NCBI GenBank assembly: GCA_039024315.1
Contig: JBCCQN010000314.1
Span: forward strand, 1-6,713
Source of the DNA: JBCAWW01 sp039024315
Lineage (GTDB): Bacteria; Bacteroidota; Bacteroidia; J057
Length of the DNA: 6,713 bases
Direction: 5' to 3'
Part shown: one piece after another, positions 5,776-6,713 of the stretch
Position numbering within the stretch: the first letter of the stretch is position 1
How the letters are laid out: each line of letters begins with the position of its first letter
Notes under the pieces: generated by a model
Database searches by the model: none
What the model was told of the DNA's origin: nothing
Seen by the model: the letters and a program-made list of their open reading frames with translations, nothing else
Program-made: the position numbers and the translations under genes

Positions 5776-6713
5776 TTACCCCAAAATCACTTCGGCTGTG
5801 CCACTAAACTGATAATCTAAGCTCAAACTTTCGGTGCTTAAGCTCGCTTGACTCAAAACCGCTTCGATGGTACTGGCCTGCCATAAAAACGGCTCCGGCA
5901 AGCTGAGAGTGGCCCAAGCGTTTTGGATCGCCTCTCCGATATCAACCAAAAGCTGATCTAACTGAGCTTGCAACAAAGCCTCTAACCTATCACCTGACCA
6001 CCAATAAAGGGCTAGTCTTAAGGCAAGAGAAGCAGTATGCAATTCATGCCTCAGTAATTTGAGCTGGGGATGGCCTTCAGGGCTATCAATCTCCATAAAT
6101 AATGAAAGATCCCCACTGACAGGTGCTTTATAAAGGCGGCCCTTGAGCTCAAGTCTCAGCTCCCAATGCGCTTCATGAGCCAATAACTGAGGCGAATAAA
6201 CGGCTAAGTCCGCTTTTTCGTCTTGAAACCTCTGCTCTGCTAAATATTGATTAAGCAAGTCTAAACGACTCTCCAAATGAATGCTTTGTTGTCCAATTTC
6301 ATCTCCTATCGGTACATATTGTTTGGGTAGGGACGGCCAGACCGCTGGCGGGGGAGCTTCTTTTTGCAAGAGGAGCATGGGCTGAGCCTGTAACACCACT
6401 AGCGCTTGCAGATGATTGTCTTTTAATATCAGCTGGCGGTCTGTTTCTCTTTGCTCGGGCGCAACGCGAAACCAAAGGGGCGGATCATTTTCAATCTGCT
6501 CCCATTGGTGGAGAGATTGCCAAATCTCTTGTTCATATTGTGGCAGCGGCACAGCTTGCGGGATCGCCATGTCGATGGCAAAGCAAATGTCTGGCAGTTT
6601 GCTATCAATCAAGCCTCCCATCACGCTAGCGATGGAAACCAAGCCGGCCATGGGTTTTTGTTCCCAATAGTATTTTGCTTCAGTGCTGGCCTGTAATTTA
6701 CCGTTGGGACTTA
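5776..6713 (-). CDS. DUF4403-like envelope protein, C-terminal part (5' end outside window)
   Basis: The frame is open from the window edge to the stop at 5778-5776, giving 311 visible residues. An internal ATG at 6651 is not taken as the start because the frame continues upstream through KLQASTEAKYYWEQKP with no stop. The architecture resembles DUF4403, a family of roughly 450-residue Bacteroidota/Proteobacteria proteins thought to lie in the cell envelope. It has a segment ending in PPLWFRVAP, the beta-rich stretch LVVLQAQPMLLL, then a P-P-P-containing linker. Next come VPIGDEIGQQ and ESRLDLLNQYLAEQRF, which fit the family's repeat opening with a strand and a helix. After these are LELKGRLYKAPVSGDLSLF, the amphipathic helix LEALLQAQLDQLLVDIGEA, and a final strand YQFSGTAEVIL. 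Two lipid-binding-like alpha/beta repeats could be inferred from this, but that is speculative. The family has no established biochemical role. It precedes the two T9SS cargo genes with a 21-bp gap, suggesting one transcription unit. Any lipoprotein or signal sequence would be outside the window. Confidence 0.6.
   Translation of the reverse strand, partial: SPNGKLQASTEAKYYWEQKPMAGLVSIASVMGGLIDSKLPDICFAIDMAIPQAVPLPQYEQEIWQSLHQWEQIENDPPLWFRVAPEQRETDRQLILKDNHLQALVVLQAQPMLLLQKEAPPPAVWPSLPKQYVPIGDEIGQQSIHLESRLDLLNQYLAEQRFQDEKADLAVYSPQLLAHEAHWELRLELKGRLYKAPVSGDLSLFMEIDSPEGHPQLKLLRHELHTASLALRLALYWWSGDRLEALLQAQLDQLLVDIGEAIQNAWATLSLPEPFLWQASTIEAVLSQASLSTESLSLDYQFSGTAEVILG

Noticed and set aside
6416..6696. 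Two overlapping plus-strand frames opposite the DUF4403-like gene
   Set aside because: They are shadows of a longer coding frame on the minus strand and show no domain or signal features.

Overview
The window looks like a chromosomal segment from a member of the Bacteroidota, most likely a Saprospiria/Lewinella-type organism. Two genes end in type IX secretion (T9SS) C-terminal sorting domains with YPNP/FPNP motifs, start codons lack Shine-Dalgarno sequences, base composition is mid-range, and the radical SAM, DUF4403 and heptose adenylyltransferase proteins resemble Bacteroidota members of those families. The genus-level guess is inference.

Layout. On the minus strand, 1-891 is the 5' part of a B12-binding-type radical SAM protein with a TTG start, cut by the window edge before its catalytic cysteines. 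Upstream of it on the same strand is rfaE2 (999-1493), the ADP-heptose-forming adenylyltransferase. A 258-bp divergent spacer separates rfaE2 from a small plus-strand lipoprotein of unknown function (1752-2171). A repeat-rich convergent spacer (2172-2495) follows. On the minus strand, read from the right edge, is an apparent three-gene operon: a DUF4403-like protein (5776-6713, 5' end outside the window), a 178-residue secreted protein (5218-5754), and a 906-residue PQQ-type sugar dehydrogenase with PKD, fibronectin-like and T9SS domains (2496-5216).

Two things stand out. First, the 178-residue protein is a paralogue of its downstream neighbour from which about 740 internal residues are missing: signal peptide plus the first piece of the propeller domain run in frame straight into a T9SS tail. 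Second, there is a small hairpin-plus-tail repeat (YYGC-NNN-GCRG then AACGYTYAGC). It has three intergenic copies, one degenerate intergenic copy is counted among further members, and one lies inside the radical SAM gene; the stem bases co-vary. Two copies face each other at 2178-2290, giving a REPIN-like 113-bp inverted repeat next to a perfect 16-bp palindrome.

How the genes work together: rfaE2 serves LPS inner-core heptose synthesis. The right-hand operon looks devoted to envelope or secreted proteins, with the dehydrogenase exported by Sec and then T9SS. No RNA genes, CRISPR arrays, transposases or defence systems were seen.
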